Program-made: the position numbers and the translations under genes
From: Sulfurospirillum tamanense
GTDB lineage: Bacteria > Campylobacterota > Campylobacteria > Campylobacterales > Campylobacteraceae
Length of the DNA stretch: 64,000 nt
Assembly: GCF_016937535.1 (NCBI RefSeq)
Contig: NZ_JAFHKK010000008.1
Span: forward strand, 23,292-87,291
Direction: 5' to 3'
Notes under the pieces: generated by a model
What the model was told of the DNA's origin: nothing
The model's database searches: none
The model's input: the letters and a program-made list of their open reading frames with translations, nothing else
Part shown: piece by piece, positions 1 to 11,229 of the stretch
How the letters are laid out: each line of letters starts with the position of its first letter
Numbering within the stretch: the stretch's first letter is position 1

Positions 1-801
1 TTCGATAACTTTTTGATACCCTTTGCAATATTCAAGCTGGGTTGTGTCGTGCTTGAGGATGCCTGTTGGGAATTTAGTTTTTTGCTCTTCTTCACTAAGT
101 TCATCGTATTTTTTCTTAGGAACAATGCGGCCTTCAATCCACTTGAGGTTTTGAATTGCATCGCCCATTTTGTTTTTTCGTCCCAAGTTAATGTGGCAGT
201 TAGAAAAAATATCAAAAAAGGAGTACCCCTCGTGCGCAAACCCTTCTACAAATACTTTTTCAAGCTTTTTAGGATCCAAAACAGACTCACGCGCCACAAA
301 AGTCGCACCCGCCACTTGGGCAAGCTTGGCCGCATCAAACGTGGGGTCAATATTGCCATACTGCGCCGTTACTGTCCACATACCCTGAGGCGTTGTGGGT
401 GAAGTTTGAGAATTGGTTAAGCCATAGATGAAGTTATTAATAAGCACATGATTAAGGTCAATATTGCGTCGACAGCCATGAATGGTATGGTTGCCACCAA
501 TAGCAAGCCCATCACCATCGCCTGTGACCACAATGACCTTTTTGCTCGGGTTAGCTAACTTAATGCCCGTGGCATATGCAATGGCCCGTCCATGAGTAGT
601 GTGTACCGTATTGCAGTTAATGTACGAGCTTGTGCGTCCACTACATCCAATCCCTGAGACCACACACACATCGTCCATATTCCAACCCAATTTTTCAATG
701 GCGCGAATAATGGATTTTAGTATCACCCCATCACCACAACCCCAACACCACAAGGTGGGCATTTTTTCTGTGCGCAAATACTCGTCATAATTAAATGCCA
801 T
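1..801 (-). CDS. korB: 2-oxoglutarate:acceptor oxidoreductase, beta subunit (partial)
   Basis: This is the thiamine-diphosphate-binding beta subunit of 2-oxoglutarate:ferredoxin/flavodoxin oxidoreductase (called OorB in Campylobacter), which makes succinyl-CoA from 2-oxoglutarate. The frame is open from the ATG at 801 to the left edge, about 267 codons, so the C-terminus is outside the window. The N-terminus reads MAFNYDEYLRTEKMPTLWCW, followed by a CWGCGDG motif near residue 20, SGIGCSGR near residue 50 and the ThDP/Mg motif VVTGDGDGLAIGGNH near residue 95. The start overlaps the stop of korA by one base (TAATG), which implies translational coupling. A gamma subunit (korC) would be expected just beyond the edge. 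The family assignment is secure. Confidence 0.93.
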   Translation of the reverse strand, partial: MAFNYDEYLRTEKMPTLWCWGCGDGVILKSIIRAIEKLGWNMDDVCVVSGIGCSGRTSSYINCNTVHTTHGRAIAYATGIKLANPSKKVIVVTGDGDGLAIGGNHTIHGCRRNIDLNHVLINNFIYGLTNSQTSPTTPQGMWTVTAQYGNIDPTFDAAKLAQVAGATFVARESVLDPKKLEKVFVEGFAHEGYSFFDIFSNCHINLGRKNKMGDAIQNLKWIEGRIVPKKKYDELSEEEQKTKFPTGILKHDTTQLEYCKGYQKVIE

Positions 802-1934
802 TACATCATCTCCTTCACTTTAGCCACCATTTCACCGGGGGCAATGGCTCGTCCGTTTGCTTTGTGCAGGGTTCCAAAATCATCCCGCTTCATCACGCGC
901 TGAATCTCTTCAAGGTATTGCCCCATGTTGAGTTCGGTTACAAAAATCTTTTCAAATTTTGCAGCAATTTCGCGCATGCGTTTTTTAGGGCTTGGCCACA
1001 ACGTAATCGGACGGAAAAGTCCGGCCTTAATCCCCTCGGAACGTAGCTTCACTACCGCCTCTTTGGCAGCACGAGAAATGCTTCCATAGGCGATAATACA
1101 GACTTCTGCATCCTCAAGCATGTACTCTTCATACCGTACTAAATCCTCGTGGTGTGCGCGAATCTTACCCATTAGGCGATCAATGTTGTACTGGCATTGG
1201 TGTTCGTCTTCTGTGGGAAAACCTGTGGGGCCATGGTGCAAGCCCGTTACATGGTAGCGGTATCCTTTAAAAAAGGGGTTTAGCGTGGCTGGTTCCGTTG
1301 GACCTGCCTCATAAGGGCGATACTCTTTGGGGTCGCCCGTAAATTCTTTACGTTTAACAACAGAAGCTTTAACCTCTTCCAAGTCTGGCAAAATCGCTTT
1401 TCCGTGCATGTGACCCAAGGTTTCATCAAGCAATACAAACACGGGTGTCATGTATTTTTCGGCGATATTAAAAGCCCGTACTGTTTCAGTATAGGCCTCT
1501 TCTAGACTTCCTGGGCACAAAGAAATGGATTCAAAATCCCCATGCGTTGGATATTTTGCTTGACCAATGTCCGCCTGAGAAACACGAGTCGGAAGACCAG
1601 TGGAGGGGCCACCGCGCATAACATTAACTATTACCAAGGGAATTTCGGCTATAAACCCAAGACCAATTTGTTCTGCCTTAAGTGAAATACCAGGTCCCGA
1701 AGAAGCAGTCATTGCTTTGGCGCCACTCATGGCTGCACCAAGGGCCACAGAAATACCTGCTATCTCATCTTCCATTTGTATAAACGTCCCACCGCTTTTT
1801 GGCAATAAAACACTCAAATCATGCGCAATTTCACTCGAAGGTGTGATGGGATAGCCTCCAAAAAAATTACATCCGCACTCCACAGCAGCTTTTGCTGCGA
1901 GCGAGTTGCCGCTTGATACTACTTCTCTAGCCAT
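801..1934 (-). CDS. korA: 2-oxoglutarate:acceptor oxidoreductase, alpha subunit
   Basis: This is the 377-residue alpha subunit of the four-subunit KorDABC/OorDABC enzyme. With KorB it decarboxylates 2-oxoglutarate to succinyl-CoA and passes electrons to ferredoxin or flavodoxin. The protein opens with the pyrimidine-binding-domain signature GNSLAAKAAVECGC and YPITPSSEIAHDL (residues about 9-40). It then has MEDEIAGISVALGAAMSGAK, TASSGPGISLK and RGGPSTGLPTRVSQAD, all typical of 2-oxoacid:ferredoxin oxidoreductase alpha subunits. It lies nine bases after korD and overlaps korB by one base, in the order sucC-sucD-korD-korA-korB. It is full length with no oddities. Confidence is high. Confidence 0.95.
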   Translation of the reverse strand: MAREVVSSGNSLAAKAAVECGCNFFGGYPITPSSEIAHDLSVLLPKSGGTFIQMEDEIAGISVALGAAMSGAKAMTASSGPGISLKAEQIGLGFIAEIPLVIVNVMRGGPSTGLPTRVSQADIGQAKYPTHGDFESISLCPGSLEEAYTETVRAFNIAEKYMTPVFVLLDETLGHMHGKAILPDLEEVKASVVKRKEFTGDPKEYRPYEAGPTEPATLNPFFKGYRYHVTGLHHGPTGFPTEDEHQCQYNIDRLMGKIRAHHEDLVRYEEYMLEDAEVCIIAYGSISRAAKEAVVKLRSEGIKAGLFRPITLWPSPKKRMREIAAKFEKIFVTELNMGQYLEEIQRVMKRDDFGTLHKANGRAIAPGEMVAKVKEMM

Positions 1935-1943
1935 TCCATCTCC

Positions 1944-2261
1944 CTATGCGCTCAATTTTCGGTAGCCGTTTTGCTTTACAGCTTCAGCTCGTGCTTTTGC
2001 TTCATCCGTAAGTTTTGCAAACTTAAACTCACCGCGCTCAGCCACGTAGATTGCAAAATCAGGGCAGTGAAGTTCACAGTCTCTACACCCGATACATGCA
2101 GCAGGTTCTGCCACTTCAATCATCGACCCAAGGGTGGACCCAGGAGCTGGCACCATTACCAAAACTCCCGCAGGACATAAACTTACACACACATCACATG
2201 CCTTACAGCGTGCGGTATTGACCCAAACCGGAGTACTCTCCGGTGCCGCCATGACGCTCAT
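1944..2261 (-). CDS. korD: 2-oxoglutarate:acceptor oxidoreductase, ferredoxin-like delta subunit
   Basis: This is a small iron-sulfur subunit with two [4Fe-4S] motifs: CKACDVCVSLCP, then CIGCRDCELHCP. It hands electrons from KorAB to the external carrier. I chose the ATG at 2261 (protein begins MSVMAAPESTPVWVN, 105 residues) because an AAAGGAG ribosome-binding site stands six bases upstream. The frame also stays open to a TTG at 2312, but that start would run through the hairpin at 2290-2332 and has no good ribosome-binding site. The gene follows sucD at a short distance and precedes korA by nine bases, so it belongs to the suc-kor operon. Confidence 0.92.
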   Translation of the reverse strand: MSVMAAPESTPVWVNTARCKACDVCVSLCPAGVLVMVPAPGSTLGSMIEVAEPAACIGCRDCELHCPDFAIYVAERGEFKFAKLTDEAKARAEAVKQNGYRKLSA

Positions 2262-2289
2262 CCATTGCTCCTTTAGTGTGATTGCCCGC

Positions 2290-2332
2290 GTGGGCATCTG
2301 GATTAGTTTCAAAAAGCAACCCAGATGCCCAC
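2290..2332 (-). promoter_or_regulatory. 12-bp hairpin between sucD and korD
   Basis: Two perfect 12-base arms, GTGGGCATCTGG at 2290-2301 and CCAGATGCCCAC at 2321-2332, flank a 19-base loop. The stem lies between the sucD stop and the korD ribosome-binding site. No T-run follows on the transcribed strand, so it is not a classic intrinsic terminator. It may be an mRNA-processing or stability element that sets the ratio of suc to kor messages, or a partial attenuator. The stem is seen directly; the role is inference. Confidence 0.6.
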
Positions 2333-2339
2333 CAAAGGA

Positions 2340-3215
2340 CTATCGCTTATTTAAGACCTCTGCTATTTTCTTGCCAATGTCTGCAGGAGATTGCACTACC
2401 GCTACACCCGCGGCACGCAATGCTTCCATTTTTTCAACTGCAGTGCCAGCACTCCCACTCACAATAGCTCCCGCATGCCCCATGCGCTTGCCTTTGGGCG
2501 CCGTTTGTCCCGCGATGAATGCTACCACGGGTTTGGTAATATTCTCTTTAATAAATGCTGCCGCTTGAATCTCCAAATCGCCACCAATCTCTCCGATGAG
2601 CACAATAGCTTCGGTTTGAGAGTCTGCCTCAAACAAAGGCAAAAGATCTTTATAGCTCAATCCAATAATAGGATCCCCCCCAATGCCAACCGCTGTACTA
2701 ATACCAAAGCCTTCTTTGCAGACTTGATTAGCACCCTCATAAGTCAATGTGCCTGATTTTGAAATAAGTCCCACAGAACCTTTTTTAAAAATAGCTCCTG
2801 GCATAATCCCGATTTTGCACTCCTGGGCTGTAATAATTCCAGGACAATTTGGGCCAATGGTTTTCATCCCTTTTTTAACAGCATATGCTTTTGCCATTTG
2901 CATGTCCCGCACAGGCGCACCCTCAGTGATAATCACAGCAAGCGCAATGCCCGCATCTGCGGCTTCCATAACCGCATCTGCTACAAAAGCAGGTGGCACA
3001 AAAACCATACTAACCGTTGCGCTTGTCACCTCCACAGCTTGCGCGACGGTATCAAATACGGGCACACCAAGGTGTGTTTGACCACCTTTTCCTGGTGTCA
3101 CGCCGCCCACAATTTGGGTGCCATACTCTAAACACTGTTGGGCGTGAAAAGTGCCCTCTTTTCCCGTAAAACCTTGAACGATAACCTTTGTGTCTTTGTT
3201 GACTAAAATACTCAT
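2340..3215 (-). CDS. sucD: succinyl-CoA synthetase, alpha subunit
   Basis: This 291-residue protein is the CoA-binding and phosphohistidine-carrying subunit of succinyl-CoA synthetase, which interconverts succinyl-CoA and succinate with NTP. The N-terminus has [20 protein letters not shown] and [14 protein letters not shown], the CoA-binding Rossmann fold. [20 protein letters not shown] and SKSGTLTYE follow, and the active-site histidine lies in the [13 protein letters not shown] segment. It overlaps sucC by four bases (ATGA), so the two subunits are probably made in a coupled way. Downstream come the hairpin at 2290-2332 and korDAB. Confidence 0.96.
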   Translation of the reverse strand: MSILVNKDTKVIVQGFTGKEGTFHAQQCLEYGTQIVGGVTPGKGGQTHLGVPVFDTVAQAVEVTSATVSMVFVPPAFVADAVMEAADAGIALAVIITEGAPVRDMQMAKAYAVKKGMKTIGPNCPGIITAQECKIGIMPGAIFKKGSVGLISKSGTLTYEGANQVCKEGFGISTAVGIGGDPIIGLSYKDLLPLFEADSQTEAIVLIGEIGGDLEIQAAAFIKENITKPVVAFIAGQTAPKGKRMGHAGAIVSGSAGTAVEKMEALRAAGVAVVQSPADIGKKIAEVLNKR

Positions 3216-4390
3216 GCTCTCTCTCCCTTAGCAGCAGCCACAGCTTTTTTGGCACCATCTTCCAAGTCATAAGCGGTAATAATGTTGGAAATATTGGCTT
3301 GCTTAAGGATTTGGGCGGCTTCTTGCGCATTGGTCCCATCAAGCCTTACAATCACTGGCACATTCACATTTACAAGTTTTGTGGCTTCCAGAATACCATT
3401 GGCAATACGATCGCATCGCACAATTCCCCCGAAAATATTGACAAAAATAGATTTAACATTGGGGTCTTTGAGAATAATCTCAAAACCTTTGGCAACCGTT
3501 TGAGCATTAGCCCCGCCACCAACATCTAAAAAGTTTGCCGGAGTTCCCCCTACATAATTAATAGTATCCATGGTTCCCATAGCAAGCCCTGCGCCATTGA
3601 CCATGCATCCTACATTGCCATCAAGCTTCACATAACTCAATCCAAATTCACCTGCTTCACGTTCTGCGGGGTCTTCTTCGGTGATGTCTCGCATAGCCGC
3701 AATATCAGGATGACGCCCCAATGCACTGTCATCAAAACCCATTTTGGCATCAAGGGCGACAAAAGTACTAGCACCCGTTTTAACCAAAGGGTTAATCTCA
3801 ATCATTTCTGCATCGTTTTGCATGTATAAAGTATATAGTGCTGAAGCAAATTTAATAAACACCCCCATTTGCTCTTTGGGAAGCCCCAGTCCAAAGGCCA
3901 ATACCCTGCCATGGTATCCTTGAAAACCAATACTAGGGTCAATAGCTACTTTGATGATTTTTTCAGGCGTGGTTGCGGCCACTTTCTCAATCTCCATGCC
4001 TCCTTCGGTGGAAGCCATCATTAAGGGCATCTCTTTGGCGCGATCAAGAACAACCCCAAGGTAAAGCTCATCGGCAATATCCACACCCTCTTCGATATAC
4101 ACCTTGCCTACCACTTTTCCCTCGGGACCTGTTTGGTGGGTAACGAGGGTCATGCCCAAAATAGCATCGGCATGCTTCCTTACCTCATCAAGACTACGCG
4201 CAAGCTTAACACCTCCGCCAAGACCTCGCCCCCCTGCATGAATTTGAGCTTTTACTACCCAAATAGAACCACCAAGTTTTTTTGCGTTTTCTACTGCCTC
4301 ATCAGCACTAAACGCAATGTAACCTTTCGGAACAGGTACGCCAAAACGATTGAAGATTTCCTTTGCCTGATATTCGTGGATATTCATCAA
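3212..4390 (-). CDS. sucC: succinyl-CoA synthetase, beta subunit (ADP-forming)
   Basis: This 392-residue protein is the nucleotide-grasping subunit of succinyl-CoA synthetase. It begins [20 protein letters not shown], a textbook ATP-grasp start, and contains [28 protein letters not shown] and the [29 protein letters not shown] segment of the C-terminal flavodoxin-like domain. The ORF has two adjacent ATGs at its start, and a perfect AGGAGG lies four to seven bases upstream. That ribosome-binding site sits in one arm of an inverted repeat (4392-4416). It is the first gene of the sucCD-korDAB operon. In Campylobacter a malate dehydrogenase gene precedes sucC; none is here. Confidence 0.96.
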   Translation of the reverse strand: MMNIHEYQAKEIFNRFGVPVPKGYIAFSADEAVENAKKLGGSIWVVKAQIHAGGRGLGGGVKLARSLDEVRKHADAILGMTLVTHQTGPEGKVVGKVYIEEGVDIADELYLGVVLDRAKEMPLMMASTEGGMEIEKVAATTPEKIIKVAIDPSIGFQGYHGRVLAFGLGLPKEQMGVFIKFASALYTLYMQNDAEMIEINPLVKTGASTFVALDAKMGFDDSALGRHPDIAAMRDITEEDPAEREAGEFGLSYVKLDGNVGCMVNGAGLAMGTMDTINYVGGTPANFLDVGGGANAQTVAKGFEIILKDPNVKSIFVNIFGGIVRCDRIANGILEATKLVNVNVPVIVRLDGTNAQEAAQILKQANISNIITAYDLEDGAKKAVAAAKGERA

Positions 4391-4838
4391 ACCTCCTAGA
4401 GGCCCGCCCTAGGAGGCCTAGCCTTTAAATTGTCGTTAACTTTAGTACGACTTGTCTATCAAAAACGATACAAATCACAACTATAATGAGAATTTACTGC
4501 AACTTTAAGGTTGAAAAAAATATAAGTTTTCAACCCACTGTTTCGAAAAAAAGTATAACTTAATTTCAAAATTGTTTCAATTTTATTTGTAATATAGAAC
4601 AATTTAATGAAAAATTTGGACATTTGGTAACACTCAAAAAAAGTGTTACTTTAAAGGGGAGAAATAAATTGTGCGTTTTGGCAAGAATGCTTTTTAGTAA
4701 CATATTTTTAAATAATGTATTTTAAAAAATATATTGCCAAGAATACGCGAGTCTTTTGCAAAACTTTGATATTTTGCGGCTAAATCCCATCTCAGCAAAA
4801 GTTAGAGCGTGGGTCTCTAGCCGCATATACCATTGATT
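4391..4838. other. 448-bp intergenic region between icd and sucC
   Basis: There is no coding signal in this AT-rich stretch. It must hold the promoter of the sucCD-kor operon on the minus strand and the end of the icd transcript. Visible structure includes an inverted repeat GTAACACT (4627-4634) / AGTGTTAC (4642-4649) with a seven-base A-rich centre, which could be an operator or the stem of a weak hairpin. A second distant pair is TGCGGCTA (4775-4782) / TAGCCGCA (4818-4825), just after the icd stop and possibly part of its transcript end. No convincing -35/-10 pair was picked out. Confidence 0.5.
4392..4416 (-). promoter_or_regulatory. inverted repeat covering the sucC ribosome-binding site
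   Basis: CCTCCTAG (4392-4399) and CTAGGAGG (4409-4416) are a perfect 8-bp inverted repeat with a nine-base loop. On the minus-strand mRNA the second arm is the AGGAGG ribosome-binding site that stands just before the sucC ATG, and the first arm is its exact complement. Folding would hide the ribosome-binding site, so translation of sucC could be gated by temperature, a protein or ribosome loading. The pairing is seen; the regulation is inferred. Confidence 0.5.
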
Positions 4839-7109
<2,271 letters not shown>

Positions 7110-7140
7110 CTAAGACGCCCAAGTAACTTAAAAGCTTAAA

Positions 7141-7169
7141 CCTTTACATGTAAGGCTTACATGTAAAGG
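7141..7169. terminator. double TTACATGTAA hairpin between mltG and icd
   Basis: A perfect inverted repeat with 14-base arms (CCTTTACATGTAAG at 7141-7154 and CTTACATGTAAAGG at 7156-7169) is centred on a single G. Each arm contains a complete copy of the TTACATGTAA palindrome described in the repeat entry. It lies just after the mltG stop on the minus strand and can fold into a long stem, so it may end the mltG message. No strong T-run follows. Confidence 0.5.
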
Positions 7170-7174
7170 GTGGC

Positions 7175-8134
7175 TCACCTGCCTTGATTCATGGCGCGCT
7201 GGTGTTCGGCATAGGTTTTTGTAAAGGTATGCTTTCCGCTAGCCGTGCGCACAAAATAAAGGTACTCCGTCTCTTTAGGAAAAATAGCCGCACGCAAGGC
7301 TTCTTTGCTTACCGTTGCCACGGGGTGTGGGGGGAGCCCTGCGTGTTTATAGGTGTTGTAAGGCGAATCGTCCTCGCGGATGCGTTGTGGCGTGACTTTG
7401 GTGTTAGAATAGGGCCCATAATTTAACGTGCCGTCCATTTGTAAACGCATACCTCTTTTTAAGCGGTTGTAAATCACCGAAGAGACAAGGGGCATCTCCT
7501 GCACCGAACCCGCTTCTTTTTGAACAATGGAAGCAATAATCACATACCGATACCAGCGGCGTTCGTTATATTCTCCAAAAATCTTTTGTGCTAGCGCCTC
7601 ATGAGAAGCTTTGGAAAGGGAAACCAGATAAAAAATCAAGTGGCGTTCACCAATCCCTATGGGCACATGGTATGTTTCAGGGAACAATACTCCTTCAGGA
7701 TAAGGCGTAAAGCTCGCATAAGCCTCTTGCAAACGGGCTTTTGAGAGCCCAAAGTCCCGCGCAACTTGCTCGAAAAACATTTCCGTGGTTTCCCCAGGGA
7801 TGAGCGTCAAAGGCACCATGGCTGCTTTTGCAGTAGTGAGTTTGTGGTAAAAATCTGCGCGCGAGAGGCGGGTTGTGCCCACATCAATCCAGCCAGATTG
7901 CGGCCACCCAAGAAACGCAACCAAATACTTATCAACCGCGGGCGAGAGGTTAAATTGGCGTTGTTCAAGATATGTTATAATCTGGCCTATCGTCCCACTG
8001 GGCACGTACACCACGCTCGTGGTCGTCACTGGACGCGTAAGATAAAATAAAAGCGACAAGAGTATGATAACAATCACATCACATGCGATGAAAAAAGCCT
8101 GGACGCCTCTGTTGGTGTTTTTTGTTCTTTGCAT
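7175..8134 (-). CDS. mltG: endolytic transglycosylase MltG family (YceG)
   Basis: This 319-residue protein belongs to the MltG/YceG family of inner-membrane lytic transglycosylases that cut nascent peptidoglycan strands. A single N-terminal membrane segment (IVIILLSLLFYL, residues about 21-33) is followed by a periplasmic domain. It has the family signature IIASIVQKEAGSVQEMPLVSSVIYNRL with the catalytic Glu of QKEAG, then QMDGTLNYG and SPYNTYKHAGLPPHPVA. The ATG at 8134 lies inside the 5' end of the divergent AsmA-like gene (8064), so the two genes overlap head-to-head. A later start near residue 20 (GTG) would remove most of the overlap but leave almost nothing before the membrane segment. 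The family call is firm; the exact start is not. Confidence 0.9.
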   Translation of the reverse strand: MQRTKNTNRGVQAFFIACDVIVIILLSLLFYLTRPVTTTSVVYVPSGTIGQIITYLEQRQFNLSPAVDKYLVAFLGWPQSGWIDVGTTRLSRADFYHKLTTAKAAMVPLTLIPGETTEMFFEQVARDFGLSKARLQEAYASFTPYPEGVLFPETYHVPIGIGERHLIFYLVSLSKASHEALAQKIFGEYNERRWYRYVIIASIVQKEAGSVQEMPLVSSVIYNRLKRGMRLQMDGTLNYGPYSNTKVTPQRIREDDSPYNTYKHAGLPPHPVATVSKEALRAAIFPKETEYLYFVRTASGKHTFTKTYAEHQRAMNQGR

Positions 8135-10604
8135 TGCTTTTTTAGCAACTCTCTTTTATGGAATTCGGATTAGCTCTCTCTCAATCGGAGGGGTCTATGT
8201 TGATCAATTGTACATTAAGCTAGATAAAAAACTCATTGTAAGCGCCCACGAAGTCCGTCTTAACAAAACAACAAAGCAGGAAAATTCACGAGAAGAGCTC
8301 GTTGCTATCTTAAAATATTTGCCATGGATGAATCGTTTTTTTTACTCCATTGCCATAGAAAATCTCCGCTACGAAGATGAGCATATCGTGCTACGCTACC
8401 ATCATGACGTGTTTTATTTGGATTCTGATTACGTTACGATTGACGCCACCCTTAACCCCCTAGAGCGTGGCGCAGCTATAGGTATCAAAAAACTCCTCTT
8501 AAAAGATTTTGATCTTGAACTCTACGGGACATTAGACCTTGATATTCTCACACAATCGGGTTTTTTTCAAGGAAATTTTACCACCCATGGCATTACAGGA
8601 AGTGTAGGATTGCGGCTTGAGGATATGCTGCTCTCCTATGTCGCACAAACCCACTCTTTTAAAAATCTTGCACCCTTCATGGAAGCTTTGGACACTGCGA
8701 TAGACTTAGAAAAAGAGGTGAGCGAGTGGATTTATCAAAAAATCACCGCAAGCCATTACCAAATTGATGCCCTAAAGGGAAAAATTGACCTGCTTAGTGG
8801 AGATTTTTTTCCACACCAAATGGAAGGCTCAGCACGCGCCAAAGAGGTCAATGTGACATTTCACCCCTCTTTGCCCCCTGCGGTTATTAAAAACCTTGGC
8901 GTACAACTCTCCAACAATCAACTCATTTTTCACATCAATGATGCCTCTTACGAGGGGGTTGATGTTAGCCAATCAGAGGTCTACATCTATAACCTTTTGA
9001 CAGAAAAAAATGGCATTGTAGTCACCCTTAAAACCCAAACGCAGCTCAATGAAACCATTCACCGTATTTTAGAAGCTTATGAAATCACCATTCCCCTCAC
9101 CCAAACTTCTGGAACAACACAAGGTATCTTGAGTCTTGATATTCGATTTTTACCCTACAGCCTCAAAGCAAAGGGAGATTTCTTAGTTCAAGATGCCACC
9201 ATAGACATTGCGGGTGTGCCGTTTTATTCTCGCGAAGCAACAATTGCCCTTGAAAACACGACACTCACTCTTCGTAATGCACACCTTCGCTACGAAGACA
9301 TTTTAGATGTTACCCTCTTTGGTACCGTAGAAACGACACAAGGCACCTTTGAAGGAAAAGGAACGATTGAACGACTACACATCGGCCACCAAGACAAAAC
9401 GCTTGTTTCTTTTTCAAACATCCCCTCCCCTTTGAGCCTTGATTTCTCCACAGCAAATGTGACTCTTTTTATCCCTGCGTTAGCCACTTCTTTGGATTTA
9501 GGGGAAAAAGAGAGTCGCATTGCCCTTGAACGCTTAAGTCTTCTTTATCCCCATTCGCCTCTTTTGCAAGAGAGTGGTTTTTTAGAAGGCAAAACCACTG
9601 TTATTACACCTGATTTTAAAACCTTTGCTATTGATTTAGATATTACCAAGTTACAAACGCTGCTCTATGAAAATGGAAAGCCCCTTGATGCGCTACGTCT
9701 CACCATTCATGCAGACCAAAACAAAACCCTAGCCCGCGCCCAAGGCCTCTCTTTCAGCCAGACCGCTGGGAGCCAAGAGGTGACTTTAGATGGCCTTGAC
9801 ATTGGTTTTAGTAGCACAACACCCCATCAGAGCCAAACCACACAAACTCTTCATGGCACTAATAGCCACTTGCTTTTAGTTGACCAGAACCAATCTTTAC
9901 CTTTTGTTGCTTACACGCTAGAAAATTCCCCAAAAGGTATTTGGCTCTCAGGGGCATTTGCGCAAGGGGAGCTAACATTTTTGCAAACACCCACCCTTAT
10001 GGAGCTCTCGCTCATCAAGGCCAACGCTACCCTCGTGAACCATTTTGCCAAAAAAGAGATGTTTGATGGAGGAAACTTTGAACTGACTTTAAAGGGAGAA
10101 AGTGCGGAATTTTTTTCTGGTTCTCTTGCGATTACCGAAAGTTACCTCAAAGAGATGGTTGCTTACAACAACCTCATCGCACTTGCCAACACGCTCCCCT
10201 CCCTTGCCCTTTTTAAGGGCCCTGGTTTTAATGAACGCGGGTATGAAATCAAAGAAGGAAATATTGTTTTTAGCCAAAAAGATGAAATTTTAACCCTGCA
10301 TACCATTCACCTCATTGGCACGAGTGCGGACATCATAGGAGAAGGAAGCGTGAACCTCAACGACGAGACGTTACATGTAACCCTAAAACTCAAAACTCTC
10401 AAAGACATCAGTCACGCCATTGGGCAAATTCCACTACTAAACCACTTGATTTTAGGGGAGGACCAAAGCATCGCCACAGCCATTAGTATTCAGGGGGATT
10501 TAAAAAACCCTGTAATTACCACGCAAGTCCTACAAGACACGCTCATGACCCCTTATAACATCATCAAGCGCACACTGCAGTTGCCTTTTAAGATCTTTGA
10601 CTAA
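8064..10604 (+). CDS. AsmA-like envelope protein (YhdP/DUF3971-type)
   Basis: This is a large 846-residue envelope protein with one N-terminal membrane anchor (LLVFFVLCIAFLATLFYG, residues about 15-32) and a long periplasmic part rich in short beta-strands. The C-terminal third (ALANTLPSLALFKGPGFNERGYEIKEG, then SADIIGEGSVNLNDETLHVTL) looks like the AsmA-like C-terminal region. Proteins of this kind bridge the periplasm and are linked to phospholipid transport or outer-membrane homeostasis. The start could be ATG 8064 (weak AAGAG upstream) or ATG 8088 (MKKAWTPLLVFF). Both lie within the 5' end of mltG on the other strand. It carries one TTACATGTAA at 10371. The 3' end overlaps the convergent phosphatase gene by 17 bases. 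The family is inferred by pattern only. Confidence 0.75.
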   Translation: MITITSHAMKKAWTPLLVFFVLCIAFLATLFYGIRISSLSIGGVYVDQLYIKLDKKLIVSAHEVRLNKTTKQENSREELVAILKYLPWMNRFFYSIAIENLRYEDEHIVLRYHHDVFYLDSDYVTIDATLNPLERGAAIGIKKLLLKDFDLELYGTLDLDILTQSGFFQGNFTTHGITGSVGLRLEDMLLSYVAQTHSFKNLAPFMEALDTAIDLEKEVSEWIYQKITASHYQIDALKGKIDLLSGDFFPHQMEGSARAKEVNVTFHPSLPPAVIKNLGVQLSNNQLIFHINDASYEGVDVSQSEVYIYNLLTEKNGIVVTLKTQTQLNETIHRILEAYEITIPLTQTSGTTQGILSLDIRFLPYSLKAKGDFLVQDATIDIAGVPFYSREATIALENTTLTLRNAHLRYEDILDVTLFGTVETTQGTFEGKGTIERLHIGHQDKTLVSFSNIPSPLSLDFSTANVTLFIPALATSLDLGEKESRIALERLSLLYPHSPLLQESGFLEGKTTVITPDFKTFAIDLDITKLQTLLYENGKPLDALRLTIHADQNKTLARAQGLSFSQTAGSQEVTLDGLDIGFSSTTPHQSQTTQTLHGTNSHLLLVDQNQSLPFVAYTLENSPKGIWLSGAFAQGELTFLQTPTLMELSLIKANATLVNHFAKKEMFDGGNFELTLKGESAEFFSGSLAITESYLKEMVAYNNLIALANTLPSLALFKGPGFNERGYEIKEGNIVFSQKDEILTLHTIHLIGTSADIIGEGSVNLNDETLHVTLKLKTLKDISHAIGQIPLLNHLILGEDQSIATAISIQGDLKNPVITTQVLQDTLMTPYNIIKRTLQLPFKIFD

Positions 10605-11229
10605 GCAGTTGTTTCAGGATGCTAGCAAGTGCATCTGGCGAATGCGCCACGTGCGGCGTGGACGTTTGATAGTCTCCAAATCCCCATGTGACATACACAA
10701 AAGGCATGTTGGCGTTTTGCGCCGCATAGGCATCCTTAAGGCTATCTCCCACTAAAATTGCTTCACTTGGACTTACATGTAAAGACTCAAGCAAACCAAA
10801 CAACATAGCAGGGTCGGGCTTGGAGGTGCCAAAAGTGTTAGCCCCCACAATGGTTTCAAAATAGTGCCCAATCCCGCAATGGCTTAGCATTTTTTGGGCA
10901 AAAAAATCCGAAGCATTGGTGGCAACAGCAAGCTTTGCTTCTCCATGAAGGGAATCCAGTGTTTCAAAAACACCCTTGTACAGCTTTAATCCTTGGGTGC
11001 AGTGCTCCAAATAATGCTCTGTAAAAAGCGCTTTGTGGCCCGGGTCATACTCTTTTGTGCCATAAAAACGCAAGGGTAAATGCTCATCTGGGTCATTAAT
11101 AAAGCGCACCAACTGCTCCGTCTCAATAAAAGGAAGTCCAATACTGCGGCGCACGTGGTTGATACTGCAAGTAATCCCATGGCTACTGTCCACAAGCGTC
11201 CCGTCCATGTCAAAAATAATGCACTTCAT
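10588..11229 (-). CDS. HAD-family phosphatase (phosphoglycolate phosphatase-like)
   Basis: This 213-residue haloacid-dehalogenase hydrolase begins MKCIIFDMDGTLVDSSHGI. Motif I is DMDGT with the two catalytic Asp residues, motif II is VATNAS, and the motif III/IV region is GTSKPDPAMLFGLLE plus ILVGDSLKDAYAAQNANMPF. The layout with a helical cap (residues about 20-80) is that of Gph/PpaX-like phosphatases. The substrate is not determined by the sequence. It overlaps the upstream acetyltransferase gene by four bases (ATGA). It contains TTACATGTAA at 10773-10782, read as LHV. It probably sits at the end of the hypBCDEA transcript. Confidence 0.85.
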   Translation of the reverse strand: MKCIIFDMDGTLVDSSHGITCSINHVRRSIGLPFIETEQLVRFINDPDEHLPLRFYGTKEYDPGHKALFTEHYLEHCTQGLKLYKGVFETLDSLHGEAKLAVATNASDFFAQKMLSHCGIGHYFETIVGANTFGTSKPDPAMLFGLLESLHVSPSEAILVGDSLKDAYAAQNANMPFVYVTWGFGDYQTSTPHVAHSPDALASILKQLLSQRS

